Counted from the stretch's first letter, positions 33,899-42,556 are shown. The stretch: 64,000 nucleotides of DNA from Hydrogenophaga sp. NFH-34 (GCF_021401345.1 NZ_JACBGE010000027.1:1-64000), one strand, 5' to 3'. A program made the numbers and translations. Notes: generated by a model from the sequence alone, not told the origin.

Positions 33899-34894
33899 TC
33901 ACTCAACCTTGATGTCGGCCGCCTTGATCACAGCGCCCCAGCGCTCCGTCTGTTCCTTGATGTGGTTCGTGAACTGCTGGGGCGTGCCGGTGAACGGATA
34001 CTGTTCCATGCCGGCCAGCTTTTCCACGATGTCCTTGCGGTGCATGATTTCGTTGATCGCGGTGTTGAGCTTGGCGACGATGGGCTGCGGCAGGCCAGCC
34101 GGCGCCATCAGGCCGTTCCACGGTTCGGCCGCAAAACCCTTGTAGCGCGACTCACCCAGCGTGAGGATGCCTTCGCCACCACGCCCGGGCGTGGCGCTGG
34201 CCGACGCCAGGATGCGCATCTTGCCGGCCTTCACCTGCGGCAGCGCGGCGGCGCCGGCCAGGAAAGCCCAGTCCACCCGCCCGCCCACCAGATCGGTGAC
34301 CGCGGCGGAGTCACCCCGGTACGGCACGTGCACCGACTTCACACCGGTCTCGGCCTTGAACCATTCGCCGGCCAGGTGGTTCACCGCGCCGTTGCCGGCC
34401 GAAGCGTAAGTCAGGTTGGACGCCGGGTCACGGCCCTTCTTGAGGAAGTCGTCGAACGTGGCCATGGTCGAGGTGGCGGGCACGACGAGGAAATACGGAT
34501 AGCTCGCCACAAGCCCGATGGCGGTGAAATCGCGCAGTGGGTCGTAGCCCAGGCTCTTTTGCAGATTGGGCGCGATGGACAAGGTGCCGCTGCTGCCGAA
34601 CATGAGCGTGTAGCCGTCCGGAGCGGCCTTCTTCACCAGCGTGGCCGCCACACCACCACCCGCCCCGGCCTTGTTGTCGACGACGAAGCTCTGGTTGAAA
34701 CGTGCGCTGAGCTGCTCGGCCAGGATGCGGGCCACCACGTCGGTGGGGCCGCCGGCCGTGAAACCGACAACGATGGTCACGGCACGGTTCGGCCAGTCGC
34801 TGGCCGTCTGGGCCCAGGCCCCGCTGCCGGTGGCCAGTGCGCCGGCCAGCGCGACCGCGCGGATGAGGAAGCCCCGTTTGTGGGAAAAGCGCAT
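33899..34894 (-). CDS. Bug-family (tripartite tricarboxylate-type) periplasmic binding protein
   Basis: 331 residues. Signal peptide MRFSHKRGFLIRAVALAGAL with cleavage near AWAQ; the mature part starts DWPNRAVTIVVGFTAGGPTD. The conserved NKAGAGGGVAA and PDGYTLMFGSSGTLSIAPNL blocks identify the Bug/TctC fold, a Venus-flytrap protein that binds carboxylates. No TctA/TctB membrane genes are present, which is usual for orphan Bug proteins in this family of bacteria. AGGAG lies about 7 nt before the ATG. Its presence beside a complete Liv-type ABC importer means the cluster encodes two different binding proteins. Confidence 0.93.
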   Translation of the reverse strand: MRFSHKRGFLIRAVALAGALATGSGAWAQTASDWPNRAVTIVVGFTAGGPTDVVARILAEQLSARFNQSFVVDNKAGAGGGVAATLVKKAAPDGYTLMFGSSGTLSIAPNLQKSLGYDPLRDFTAIGLVASYPYFLVVPATSTMATFDDFLKKGRDPASNLTYASAGNGAVNHLAGEWFKAETGVKSVHVPYRGDSAAVTDLVGGRVDWAFLAGAAALPQVKAGKMRILASASATPGRGGEGILTLGESRYKGFAAEPWNGLMAPAGLPQPIVAKLNTAINEIMHRKDIVEKLAGMEQYPFTGTPQQFTNHIKEQTERWGAVIKAADIKVE

Positions 34895-34944
34895 GAAATG
34901 TCTCCTGATGGTGATGGCGGAACGGATGACCACCGCGGGCCGGG

Positions 34945-35727
34945 TCACGCGATGCGGTAGGCGTGCACGCCCGGCACGCCGGCCGTTGGGTACAGCGTGC
35001 AGACCATGGGGTCGTGACCGGGCACGATGTGGTCTTCGCTGTCGGCCAGCGCGCGGATGCGGGCATAGCCCTGCAACATGTCGTCGAGGCTGTAGATGGC
35101 GGGGAAAGGGTTCTCTTTGACGAGGTTCTCGCGGTAGTGGGCAGCGTCGGACGCCAGCACCACCCAGCCGCGCGCAGTCCATACCCGCACCACCTGCAGG
35201 CCATCGGTGTGGCCGCCCACGCGGTGCAACTCCAGGCCCTCACGCAGTTCGTGAAAGCCGTCGACCAGGCGCACATCGCCCCGGTACAGCCGCTTGATCA
35301 GCAGACCGACATCGTCGGTGGAAAAAAAGTGGTTCTGCTTCGGGTCGCACATGCAGTCGCCCGTTGCGTAACGCACCTCCCGGTCCTGCACCCAGATGCG
35401 GGCCGAAGGAAAGTCGCCGAGATTGCCGGCGTGGTCGTAGTGAAGGTGGGTGATCACCACGTCGCTCACATCGCCGGGGGCATGGCCCAGGCGGCGCAGG
35501 GATTCCAGCGGCGATACCAGGTACTGGCGCTGACGCACCAGTGCCGACGCCGGACTGAAGCCCGTGTCCACCAACGTCACGCTGCCCTGCCCCACCACCA
35601 GCCAGACGAAAAAATCCAGTGCCATGGGCGCGTCGGGATCGCCATCGACCGGGTGCAGAAAGTTGCTGTGGCGCACGCGCTCCACGGTCGCGTACTTGAT
35701 GGCCAGGACCTCGAACGGCGCGGTCAT
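34945..35727 (-). CDS. Metallo-beta-lactamase-fold hydrolase (N-acyl-homoserine-lactonase-like)
   Basis: 260 residues with the zinc motif THLHYDHAGNLG (HxHxDH), further ligands in GGHTDG and VVLASDAAHY, and a C-terminal histidine in IVPGHDPM. The layout (LVDTGFSP, long insert, KEN segment) resembles the AiiA-type lactonase group, which hydrolyses lactones and is often found in catabolic clusters acting on ring-opening products. Whether the substrate is a signalling lactone or a pathway intermediate is unknown; the operon context favours the second. Its start overlaps the LivM stop by 4 nt (ATGA). Confidence 0.85.
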   Translation of the reverse strand: MTAPFEVLAIKYATVERVRHSNFLHPVDGDPDAPMALDFFVWLVVGQGSVTLVDTGFSPASALVRQRQYLVSPLESLRRLGHAPGDVSDVVITHLHYDHAGNLGDFPSARIWVQDREVRYATGDCMCDPKQNHFFSTDDVGLLIKRLYRGDVRLVDGFHELREGLELHRVGGHTDGLQVVRVWTARGWVVLASDAAHYRENLVKENPFPAIYSLDDMLQGYARIRALADSEDHIVPGHDPMVCTLYPTAGVPGVHAYRIA

Positions 35728-36668
35728 GGAGCGCGCCTCGTGAGCAGGCGCACCAGGGTGTGCAGATACTGCACAACGCCTCCGCGGAAGGCCAGCACGC
35801 AGGCGACGAAGATGACGCCCATGATGACGGGCACCAGCGCATCGAACTCGCCCGACAGCAGGTGGTGCACCAGCACCAGGATGGTGGCGCCGAAAACCGG
35901 CGCGATGAGCGAGCCGATGCCGCCCAGGATCATCATGATGACGCCGTCGGTGGAGAGGTGCCAGTGCACATCCGACAGGCTCGCCAGCCCGAACACGAGG
36001 GTCTTGAGCCCGCCAGCGATGGCCGCCACACCGGCCGACAGCGTGAAGGCCAGCACCTTGTAGCGGTTGACGTTGTAGCCCAGCGAGGTGACGCGCTGTT
36101 CGTTGTCTTTGATCGCCTTGAGCACCTCGCCATAGGGCGAGTTGACCACGCGGTGCACGCCCCACCAGGTCAGCACCACGATCGCCAGCACGAAGTAATA
36201 CAACACGTAGTTGTTGCCCAGGTCGAGCAGGCCGAGGAAAGCCCCGCGCGGCACGCCCTGGTAGCCGTCCTCGTTGTTGCTGAAAGGCGCGGCCACGATG
36301 ATGAAGTACACCAGTTGCGACAGCGCCAGCGTGATCATGGAGAAATAGATGCCCTTGCGCCGGATCGCCAGCGAGCCGGTGCAAAAGGCCACCAACATCA
36401 CCAGCAGCAGCGCACCCAGCAGCGCCAGCTCGGGCGTGAAGCCCCAAGCCTTGGTCATGTAGCCGGTGGCGTAGGCGGCGATGCCGAAGAACGCCGCGTG
36501 GCCGAACGACAGCAGGCCGGCATAGCCGAACAGCAGGTTGAGCGAGCAGGCGAACAGGGCCATGCAGGCCAGTTGCGCCATCAGCACCGGGTACAGCCAG
36601 ACCGGCAGCACCAGGGCCAGCAGCAGCACAGCGACCGTGATTTTCTTTTCAGTGGCTTGCGTGTTCAC
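35724..36668 (-). CDS. livM: Branched-chain amino-acid-type ABC transporter permease LivM
   Basis: 314 residues with about nine hydrophobic helices. LivM landmarks: LNLLFGYAGLLSFGHAAFFG, RRKGIYFSMITLALSQLVYF and the AIKDNEQRVTSLGYNVNRYK cytoplasmic EAA-like loop. It forms the inner-membrane channel with LivH; ATPases LivF and LivG and the binding protein are encoded just upstream in the operon. HAAT-family importers also carry aromatic acids, amides and other carboxylates, and the catabolic context suggests such a substrate here. Confidence 0.93.
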   Translation of the reverse strand: MNTQATEKKITVAVLLLALVLPVWLYPVLMAQLACMALFACSLNLLFGYAGLLSFGHAAFFGIAAYATGYMTKAWGFTPELALLGALLLVMLVAFCTGSLAIRRKGIYFSMITLALSQLVYFIIVAAPFSNNEDGYQGVPRGAFLGLLDLGNNYVLYYFVLAIVVLTWWGVHRVVNSPYGEVLKAIKDNEQRVTSLGYNVNRYKVLAFTLSAGVAAIAGGLKTLVFGLASLSDVHWHLSTDGVIMMILGGIGSLIAPVFGATILVLVHHLLSGEFDALVPVIMGVIFVACVLAFRGGVVQYLHTLVRLLTRRAP

Positions 36669-36671
36669 GGG

Positions 36672-37553
36672 TCACTCCTTACCGAACAGGCCCGAGGGCC
36701 GCAGGATCAGCACCAGGATCATCACGACGAAGATGACCACGGTGGAGGCTTCAGGCCAGTAGGCGCGCGTGAGGCCTTCGACCAGCCCCAGGAACAGGCC
36801 GGTGATGATGGAACCCAGGATCGACCCCATGCCGCCGATGACCACGATGGCGAACACCACGATGATCAGGCTGTGCCCCATGATCGGGCTGACCTGGTAG
36901 ATCGGCGCGGCCAGCACGCCGGCAAAGCCGGCCAGCGCCACGCCCAGACCGTAGGTCAGCGTGACCAGCACCGAGACGTTGATGCCGAAGCTGCGCGCGA
37001 TGGCCGGGTTCTCGGTCGAGGCACGCAGATAGGCACCCAGCTTGGTCTTTTCAATCATGGCCCAGGTGGCAAAACACACCACCAGCGACGCCACGATCAC
37101 CCACACCCGGTACTTGGGCAGGCGCATGAAGCCCAGGTTGTAGGCCCCGCTGAATGCTTCGGGCGCGTCGAAGGACATGCCCGCAGCGCCAAACCAGTAG
37201 CGCGCCAGGCCTTCGATGATGTAGGCCAGCCCCAGCGTGAGCAGGATGCCGAACACGTGATCGATCTGGTAGAGCCGGCGCAGCATGGTGCGCTCCAGCA
37301 CACACCCGAAAGCGCCGATGAGCAACGGCACGATCAGCAGCGACCACCAGTAGCTCACGCCCAGCTTGGTCAGCAGCAGCCAGGCCAGCAGCGCACCCAG
37401 CATGTAGATCGCGCCATGCACAAAGTTGACGATGTTCAGCATGCCGAAGATCACGGCCAGGCCGAGGCTGAGAATCGCGTAGAAAGACCCGTTGACCAGA
37501 CCGACGACGATCTGGCCCATGACGACGGGCAGTGGCAGTCCAAAAAACTCCAT
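36672..37553 (-). CDS. livH: Branched-chain amino-acid-type ABC transporter permease LivH
   Basis: 293 residues with about eight helices. Typical LivH features: QIVVGLVNGSFYAILSLGLA at the start, IFGMLNIVNFVHGAIYMLGA, and the GMGSILGSIITGLFLGLVEG C-terminal part. It pairs with LivM to make the translocation pore. It starts 8 nt after the livF stop and ends 3 nt before livM. Confidence 0.94.
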   Translation of the reverse strand: MEFFGLPLPVVMGQIVVGLVNGSFYAILSLGLAVIFGMLNIVNFVHGAIYMLGALLAWLLLTKLGVSYWWSLLIVPLLIGAFGCVLERTMLRRLYQIDHVFGILLTLGLAYIIEGLARYWFGAAGMSFDAPEAFSGAYNLGFMRLPKYRVWVIVASLVVCFATWAMIEKTKLGAYLRASTENPAIARSFGINVSVLVTLTYGLGVALAGFAGVLAAPIYQVSPIMGHSLIIVVFAIVVIGGMGSILGSIITGLFLGLVEGLTRAYWPEASTVVIFVVMILVLILRPSGLFGKE

Positions 37554-37561
37554 GGTGGTCC

Positions 37562-38272
37562 TCAGATGCCCAGCAGCTCTTTGAGCGCTGCCTGTTGCGA
37601 GGCGATCTCTGCAGCCGGCAGGTGCGAGACCACCTCCCCGTGTTCGATCACGTAGAGCCGGTCGGCCAGATCGGCCGCAAACTCGAAGTTCTGCTCCACC
37701 AGCACGATGGTGTAGCCGCGCTGTTTGAGGGCCTCGATCACCTGCCCCAGCTTCTCCACGATCACAGGGGCCAGCCCTTCGGAGATTTCGTCCAGGAACA
37801 GGATGTCGGCCCCGGTGCGCAGGATGCGCGCCATCGCCAGCATCTGCTGTTCACCGCCCGAGAGTCGGGTGCCCTGGCTCTTGCGGCGCTCCTTCAGGTT
37901 GGGAAACAGGTCGTAGATCTCGTCCAGCGACATGCCGCCCGGCTTGAGCACCGGCGGCAGCAGCAGGTTCTCCTCGCAACTGAGCGAGGCGTAGATGGCA
38001 CGCTCCTCCGGGCAGTAGCCCACGCCCAGGCGGGCGATCTGGTGCGTCGGCAGCGACATCACGTCGCGGCCATGGATGCGCACCTCGCCGGACCGCTGGC
38101 TGGTGAGGCCCAGGATCGCGCGCAGGGTGGAGGTGCGGCCGGCGCCGTTGCGGCCCAGCAGCGACACGCATTCGCCCTGGCGAACCTCGATGTCGATGCC
38201 ATGCAGCACATGGGACTCGCCGTACCATGCCTGGAGGTGCTTCACCTCAAGGGCGAGAGGGCTGCTCGTCAA
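37562..38272 (-). CDS. livF: ABC transporter ATP-binding protein LivF, with variant Walker A
   Basis: 236 residues from a TTG at 38272 that overlaps the livG stop (TTGA) and has AGGAG 6 nt upstream. The signature LSGGEQQML and Walker B DILFLDEISEGLAP are intact, with a normal H-loop region (LVEQNFEFAADLAD). The Walker A reads GRNGAGRTST: the invariant Lys of GxxGxGK is Arg46. Such Arg variants occur in some LivF proteins paired with a canonical LivG, so activity may be asymmetric rather than lost. Partner ATPase LivG is encoded directly upstream. Confidence 0.92.
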   Translation of the reverse strand: MTSSPLALEVKHLQAWYGESHVLHGIDIEVRQGECVSLLGRNGAGRTSTLRAILGLTSQRSGEVRIHGRDVMSLPTHQIARLGVGYCPEERAIYASLSCEENLLLPPVLKPGGMSLDEIYDLFPNLKERRKSQGTRLSGGEQQMLAMARILRTGADILFLDEISEGLAPVIVEKLGQVIEALKQRGYTIVLVEQNFEFAADLADRLYVIEHGEVVSHLPAAEIASQQAALKELLGI

Positions 38273-39036
38273 TTCGGACTCCTGTGCTTCTTGCGGCCCA
38301 TGTAGGCCTCGATCACGGCCTCGTTGGCCGAGACTTCCGCGTAGGTGCCGCTGGCCAGCTCGCTGCCGCGTGCCAGCACGGTGATGCGGTCGCTGATACC
38401 CGCCACCACCTTCATGTTGTGCTCCACCATCACCACGGTGCGGCCCGCGGCGAACGACTTCACCAGCGCCATGATGTGTTCCACGTCCTCGTGGCCCATG
38501 CCCTGCGTGGGCTCGTCCAGCAGGATCACGCGCGGCTCCAGCGCGATGGTGGTCGCCAGTTCGAGCGCGCGCTTCTGCCCATAGGCGATTTCCACCGCCA
38601 GCCGGTCGGCGGCACTGTCCAGGCGCACCAGCCGCAGGATCTCCAGGGCGCGCTCGTTGTAACGCTCCAGCAGGCGGTTGGCGCTCCAGAAGTTGGGCGC
38701 ACCGCCGTCGCGCTTTTGCAGCGCGATGCGCACGTTCTGCAGCACCGTGAGGTGGCCGAACACCGCCGATATCTGGAACGAGCGCACCATGCCCAGGTTC
38801 GCGATCTCGGCCGGCGACTTGCCGGTGATCTCCGCGCCGTCCAGGAACACCTGGCCGCGCGAGGGCTTGATGAAGCTGGTCAGCAGGTTGAAGAACGTCG
38901 TCTTCCCGGCACCGTTGGGGCCGATGATGGCGTGGATGTCGCCCTTGCGCACCGCCAGGGAGACCTTGTCGACGGCCGTGAAGCCGTTGAAGTCCCTGCC
39001 CAGCGAGCGGGCCTCGAGGATGATGTCTGGTTGCAT
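38269..39036 (-). CDS. livG: ABC transporter ATP-binding protein LivG
   Basis: 255 residues. Walker A is GPNGAGKTTFFN (canonical lysine); the signature segment is the degenerate IAYGQKRALELATTIALEPR, as usual in LivG; Walker B is VILLDEPTQGM and the H-loop VMVEHNMKVV. Arranged as a heterodimer partner of LivF to power the LivHM channel. ATG at 39036 starts MQPDIILEARSLG; an earlier ATG at 39060 would lack a ribosome-binding site. It lies 54 nt after the binding-protein gene. Confidence 0.93.
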   Translation of the reverse strand: MQPDIILEARSLGRDFNGFTAVDKVSLAVRKGDIHAIIGPNGAGKTTFFNLLTSFIKPSRGQVFLDGAEITGKSPAEIANLGMVRSFQISAVFGHLTVLQNVRIALQKRDGGAPNFWSANRLLERYNERALEILRLVRLDSAADRLAVEIAYGQKRALELATTIALEPRVILLDEPTQGMGHEDVEHIMALVKSFAAGRTVVMVEHNMKVVAGISDRITVLARGSELASGTYAEVSANEAVIEAYMGRKKHRSPN

Positions 39037-39090
39037 GGGGGCGCGGGGCACCCCGGCCACGAACGGCCGGCAATGCCCAGGAAGATCAGG

Positions 39091-40320
39091 TCACTTCTTG
39101 ACCAGGGAGCACTTGCTCTCGGCCAGCGGATGGAAAGCCTTGTCGCCGGGCACGGTTTCCAGCACCGTGTAGTAGTCCCACGGCGACTTGGACTCGGCCG
39201 GCTTCTTCACGCGCACGAGGTACATGTCGTGAACCATCTTGCCGTCTTCGCGCACCTTGCCATTTTTGGCGAAGGCGTCGTTGATCGGCATGCTCTTGAT
39301 GGCCTTCATCACGTCGGCCACGTCGTCCGACTTGGCCTTCTCGATGGCCTTGAGGTACTGCAGCGTGGCCGAGTACTGGCCGGCCTGCAGCGCGGTGGGC
39401 ATGCGCTTGGTCTTTTCGAAGAACTTGCGTGCGAAGGCGCGCGAGGACTCGTCGAGATCCCAGTAGAACGATTCCGCGAACAGCATGCCGCCCGAGTCCT
39501 TGAGGCCGATGCCGTGCACGTCGACGATGCTCATCAACATGGCCACCGCCTGCTGGCCACCCTCGACCAGACCGAATTCCTTGCCCTGCTTGATCGCGTT
39601 CTGCAGGTCCAGCCCGGCGGTGGCGATCGCCACAGCGTCGGCCTTGCTGGCCTGCGCCTTCAGGATGTACGAAGAGAAGTCGTTGCCGGGGAAGGGATAG
39701 CGCGAAGAACCCAGCACCTTGCCGCCCGCACCTTCGATGAACGCCTTGCCGTCGTTCTCCAGCGAATGGCCGAAGGCGTAGTCGGCCGTCAGGTAGTACC
39801 AGCTCTTGGCACCGTTCTTCACGATGGACTGCGTGCCCACCTTGGCCAGCGAATAGGTGTCGTACACCCAGTGCAGGTTGGTCGGCGTGCAGTCCTCGTT
39901 GGAGATGCGCACGGCGCCCGCGCCGGTGACGATGGAGATGCGGTTCTTCTCCTGCGCGATCTTCATCGCGGCCAGCGCCACGGCGCTGCTGCCCAGTTCG
40001 GTCACAGCGTCGACCTTGTCGCGGTCCAGCCATTCACGCACCCGGGCCGAGCCCACGTCGGCCTTGTTCTGGTGGTCGGCACTCACGACCTGGATCGGGT
40101 AGCCCAGCACCTTGCCGCCAAACTCCTCGACCGCGATTTCGGTCGCGACGATGGAGCCGCGGCCAACGTTGTCCATGAAGGGTCCGTTGATGTCGGTCAG
40201 CACGCCGATCTTGACCATGCCGTCCGAGATCTTCGCCTTGGCATCCTGCGCGTGGGCGGCCATCGACGCGGCCAGCAGGGCAGCGCCAAGCGCCACCCGG
40301 GTAAGGGCAATCCGTTTCAT
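39091..40320 (-). CDS. ABC transporter substrate-binding protein (LivJ/LivK-like)
   Basis: 409 residues. Signal peptide MKRIALTRVALGAALLAASM with cleavage after AHA. The mature protein begins with the type-I periplasmic-binding fold (KIGVLTDINGPFMDNVGRGS) and contains the SSAVALAAMKIAQEKNRISI segment. Length and sequence resemble Comamonadaceae LivJ-like proteins that bind aromatic or other carboxylates rather than leucine. It feeds the LivFGHM importer encoded downstream. Confidence 0.93.
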   Translation of the reverse strand: MKRIALTRVALGAALLAASMAAHAQDAKAKISDGMVKIGVLTDINGPFMDNVGRGSIVATEIAVEEFGGKVLGYPIQVVSADHQNKADVGSARVREWLDRDKVDAVTELGSSAVALAAMKIAQEKNRISIVTGAGAVRISNEDCTPTNLHWVYDTYSLAKVGTQSIVKNGAKSWYYLTADYAFGHSLENDGKAFIEGAGGKVLGSSRYPFPGNDFSSYILKAQASKADAVAIATAGLDLQNAIKQGKEFGLVEGGQQAVAMLMSIVDVHGIGLKDSGGMLFAESFYWDLDESSRAFARKFFEKTKRMPTALQAGQYSATLQYLKAIEKAKSDDVADVMKAIKSMPINDAFAKNGKVREDGKMVHDMYLVRVKKPAESKSPWDYYTVLETVPGDKAFHPLAESKCSLVKK

Positions 40321-40369
40321 GAGTGTGTCTCCAGGGTTTGTGTGTGGAACGGGAAAATGCGGCCCGCCG

Positions 40370-41260
40370 CTACAGGCGGATTGGGTCCAGGCCGTTGGAC
40401 TCGGCCCAGAAATCGGTCATGGACGAGGTGTCCTGCCCGTCCTTGCCCGCATGCCGTGCGAGCTGGAACAGGCTGCGCGCCAGGTTGCCCATGGGCAGTG
40501 ACACCCCGGCCGACTGCGCGGCCTGGCAAGCCAGCGTGAGGTCCTTGAAGCCCAGCGCGATGTCGAAGCCGGGCGTGAGGTCGCCCTTGAGCACCTTGAC
40601 CGGCCACTTTTCCTTGAGCTGGCCGTTGGACGCCGTGGTGCCGGTGAGCACCTCGAAGGTCTTGCGCACGTCCAGCCCGAGCGCGCTGGACAGCACCAGG
40701 GCTTCGGAATTGATCTGGCAGTAGCACAGCACCATCAGGTTGTTGATGAGCTTCATGCGCGTGCCCGCGCCCGGCGCACCGCAGTGCAGCACCGTGGTCC
40801 CCATCTTGAGCAGCAGGGGTTCGAGCACGGCCCGATCGGCCTCTTCAGCCCCCAGCATGAACAGCGATTCACCCCGGTCCGCATGCGCCGCCAGCCGGCC
40901 CACCGGCGCGTCGGCAAAGTGCACGCGGCGCTCGCTGGCGGCGCGCGCCAGTTCGTCGACCGTGTCGGTGTCGATGGTGCTCAACTCCACCAGGTGGGCC
41001 CCGGCCTTCAAACCGGCCAGCACACCGCCTGCGCCCAGGATCACTTCGCGCGCCTGCTTCGGGCCGGGCAGCATGGTGAACACCACGTCCACGTCCGCCG
41101 CGAGCTGCTGCACATCCGGGGCACGCCGGGCGCCGAGCGCGACCAGCTTGTCCACCGGCGCTATCTGAAGGTCGTGGACCGTGAGGTCCACCTGGTTGCG
41201 CACAAGGTGGGACGCCAGGGCAAAGCCCATGCGACCGAGTCCGATGAAGCCGACTTTCAT
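40370..41260 (-). CDS. NAD(P)-dependent beta-hydroxyacid dehydrogenase (3-hydroxyisobutyrate dehydrogenase family), copy 2
   Basis: 296 residues. Rossmann GFIGLGRMGFALASHL, substrate-binding DAPVGRLAAHADRGESLFML in place of the usual DAPVSGG loop, and catalytic lysine in GAGTRMKLINNLM. It is clearly diverged from copy 1 at 31580-32467, so the pathway probably has two distinct hydroxyacid oxidations, or one enzyme may act on an enantiomer. It overlaps the hydrolase gene by 4 nt (ATGA). Confidence 0.9.
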   Translation of the reverse strand: MKVGFIGLGRMGFALASHLVRNQVDLTVHDLQIAPVDKLVALGARRAPDVQQLAADVDVVFTMLPGPKQAREVILGAGGVLAGLKAGAHLVELSTIDTDTVDELARAASERRVHFADAPVGRLAAHADRGESLFMLGAEEADRAVLEPLLLKMGTTVLHCGAPGAGTRMKLINNLMVLCYCQINSEALVLSSALGLDVRKTFEVLTGTTASNGQLKEKWPVKVLKGDLTPGFDIALGFKDLTLACQAAQSAGVSLPMGNLARSLFQLARHAGKDGQDTSSMTDFWAESNGLDPIRL

Positions 41261-42117
41261 GGCTGGATTTCCGGGGATTCGATGCGCTGCAGCACGGGCA
41301 GCAGGTGGCTGATGAACGCGGCCGGCGCCTCGCTCATCGGAAAGTGACCGATGCCGGGCATGATCTGCAGCTGCGAGCCGGGAATGAGGCGCGCCAGATC
41401 TTCACTGTCCTCGGGTGTGCACGAATAGTCGTACTCGCCGGTGAGCAGGTACAGCGGGCACTTCGACACGTCGATCTTCTGCACCATGCCGCGCAGATCG
41501 CCCTCGCCTTTGTAGAAGTGCAGGTCGCCTTTGAAGATGCCGGGACCACCCTGCATGTAGTGCCACAGCGTTTCCCAGCGGTCCTGGTTGTCGGCGTGCG
41601 GGCCGATCAGGCCCGAGACGATGCCCGCACACACCTCGCCGCCGTGCACGTCCGGGCGGTGCAGCCAGTCAAGTTCGTAATAGGGATTGACGTGCGCACC
41701 CGACTGCAGGCCGATCAGCGCCTTGAAGCGCTCAGGGCAGCGCAGCGCCAGGTGCAGCACCACGCGCCCGCCGATGGAGCAACCGAGGGTGATGGGCCGA
41801 TGGATCTCCATCGCGTCCATGAATGCCGTGATGGTCTCGACGTAGAGGTCGCTGGTGAGCTTGTATTCGTGTGTCTCCCATCCCGCCGGGGGCGACGACT
41901 TGCCGTGGTAGGGCATGTCGAAGCAGATGACCTGGAAGCGCGAGGTGATGGCCTCATCGTTCATCAGTCCGCGGTACTGGCGGCTGTCGCTGCCTGCGGT
42001 GTGCAGGCACAGCAGCGGCTGGCCGGCGCCGGCAGTTTCATAGTAGACACGGCAGGCACGGCCCGCAATCTCGACGTTGACATAGCCGCCCACCACGGCC
42101 TCTTTCTTAGCGCGCAT
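41257..42117 (-). CDS. Alpha/beta-hydrolase
   Basis: 286 residues. Oxyanion-type segment LCLHTAGSDSRQYRGL, nucleophile Ser114 in TLGCSIGGRV, acid in LLTGEYDYSCTPED and histidine in MPGIGHFPMSEAP. The HTAGSDSRQY form in place of HGxxxS recalls C-C bond or ester hydrolases of catabolic pathways. It overlaps the SCP2-like gene by 11 nt and the dehydrogenase gene by 4 nt, so it is part of the long unit. The substrate is unknown. Confidence 0.9.
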   Translation of the reverse strand: MRAKKEAVVGGYVNVEIAGRACRVYYETAGAGQPLLCLHTAGSDSRQYRGLMNDEAITSRFQVICFDMPYHGKSSPPAGWETHEYKLTSDLYVETITAFMDAMEIHRPITLGCSIGGRVVLHLALRCPERFKALIGLQSGAHVNPYYELDWLHRPDVHGGEVCAGIVSGLIGPHADNQDRWETLWHYMQGGPGIFKGDLHFYKGEGDLRGMVQKIDVSKCPLYLLTGEYDYSCTPEDSEDLARLIPGSQLQIMPGIGHFPMSEAPAAFISHLLPVLQRIESPEIQP

Positions 42118-42472
42118 GGATCTGGCTCCCGAGCTGGCGCACCAGCTCCTTGAAATACAGCAGGTTGCTCATGAAGATGGCCTGATCGCCTTCGACCTTG
42201 AGCGTCTTGAACTTGACCATGGCCATGAGGTCGTGGAAACGCGGTTGCGGCGTGGGTGCCCAGAAGCGCTGCCAGGTGTCGTCGCCGGCCACGAGGGCGA
42301 AAGTCCAGCGCGGCATCACGTGCGGACCAGGCTGGACGCGCACCACGCGGCCTTCGTGGATGGTGACGAGGTACTCGGCCTCGCCCTTCTTGAGCAGGAA
42401 GGTGACGTTGACATAGCGGCCGCGGTAGGCCAGCCAGTCGCCACTCGGGTCGTTCGGATGGGTAGGGTTCAT
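42107..42472 (-). CDS. Small SCP2-like protein, first gene of the catabolic unit
   Basis: 121 residues. An N-terminal polar stretch is followed by VTIHEGRVVRVQPGPHVMPR and a late FHDLMAMVKFKTLKVEGDQA segment, which resembles the sterol-carrier-protein-2 fold where a hydrophobic pocket binds acyl-CoAs or lipids. It could present a CoA-linked or hydrophobic substrate to the neighbouring hydrolase. No catalytic residues are evident. ATG at 42472 follows a region with two inverted repeats. Confidence 0.65.
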   Translation of the reverse strand: MNPTHPNDPSGDWLAYRGRYVNVTFLLKKGEAEYLVTIHEGRVVRVQPGPHVMPRWTFALVAGDDTWQRFWAPTPQPRFHDLMAMVKFKTLKVEGDQAIFMSNLLYFKELVRQLGSQIHAR

Positions 42473-42513
42473 GGGTTCATCTCCGGAAGTGGATTCTCCA
42501 TAGCGCACACATC

Positions 42514-42535
42514 CGGACAACCGACAATTTGTCCG
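42514..42535. promoter_or_regulatory. Inverted repeat CGGACAA-N8-TTGTCCG upstream of the catabolic unit
   Basis: Perfect 7-bp arms (42514-42520 and 42529-42535) centred about 52 nt upstream of the first ATG of the unit. Arms of this length and spacing are typical of dimeric repressor or activator sites. The binding protein is not known. Confidence 0.5.
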
Positions 42536-42541
42536 CAAGGA

Positions 42542-42556
42542 ATGACCTTTGGTCAT
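42542..42556. promoter_or_regulatory. Inverted repeat ATGACC-TTT-GGTCAT upstream of the catabolic unit
   Basis: Perfect 6-bp arms with a 3-nt spacer, 6 nt from the previous palindrome and just downstream of the AbrB-type gene stop (42562). GTCAT recurs at 42561-42565. Together the two palindromes form a compact control region of about 45 bp. Confidence 0.42.
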
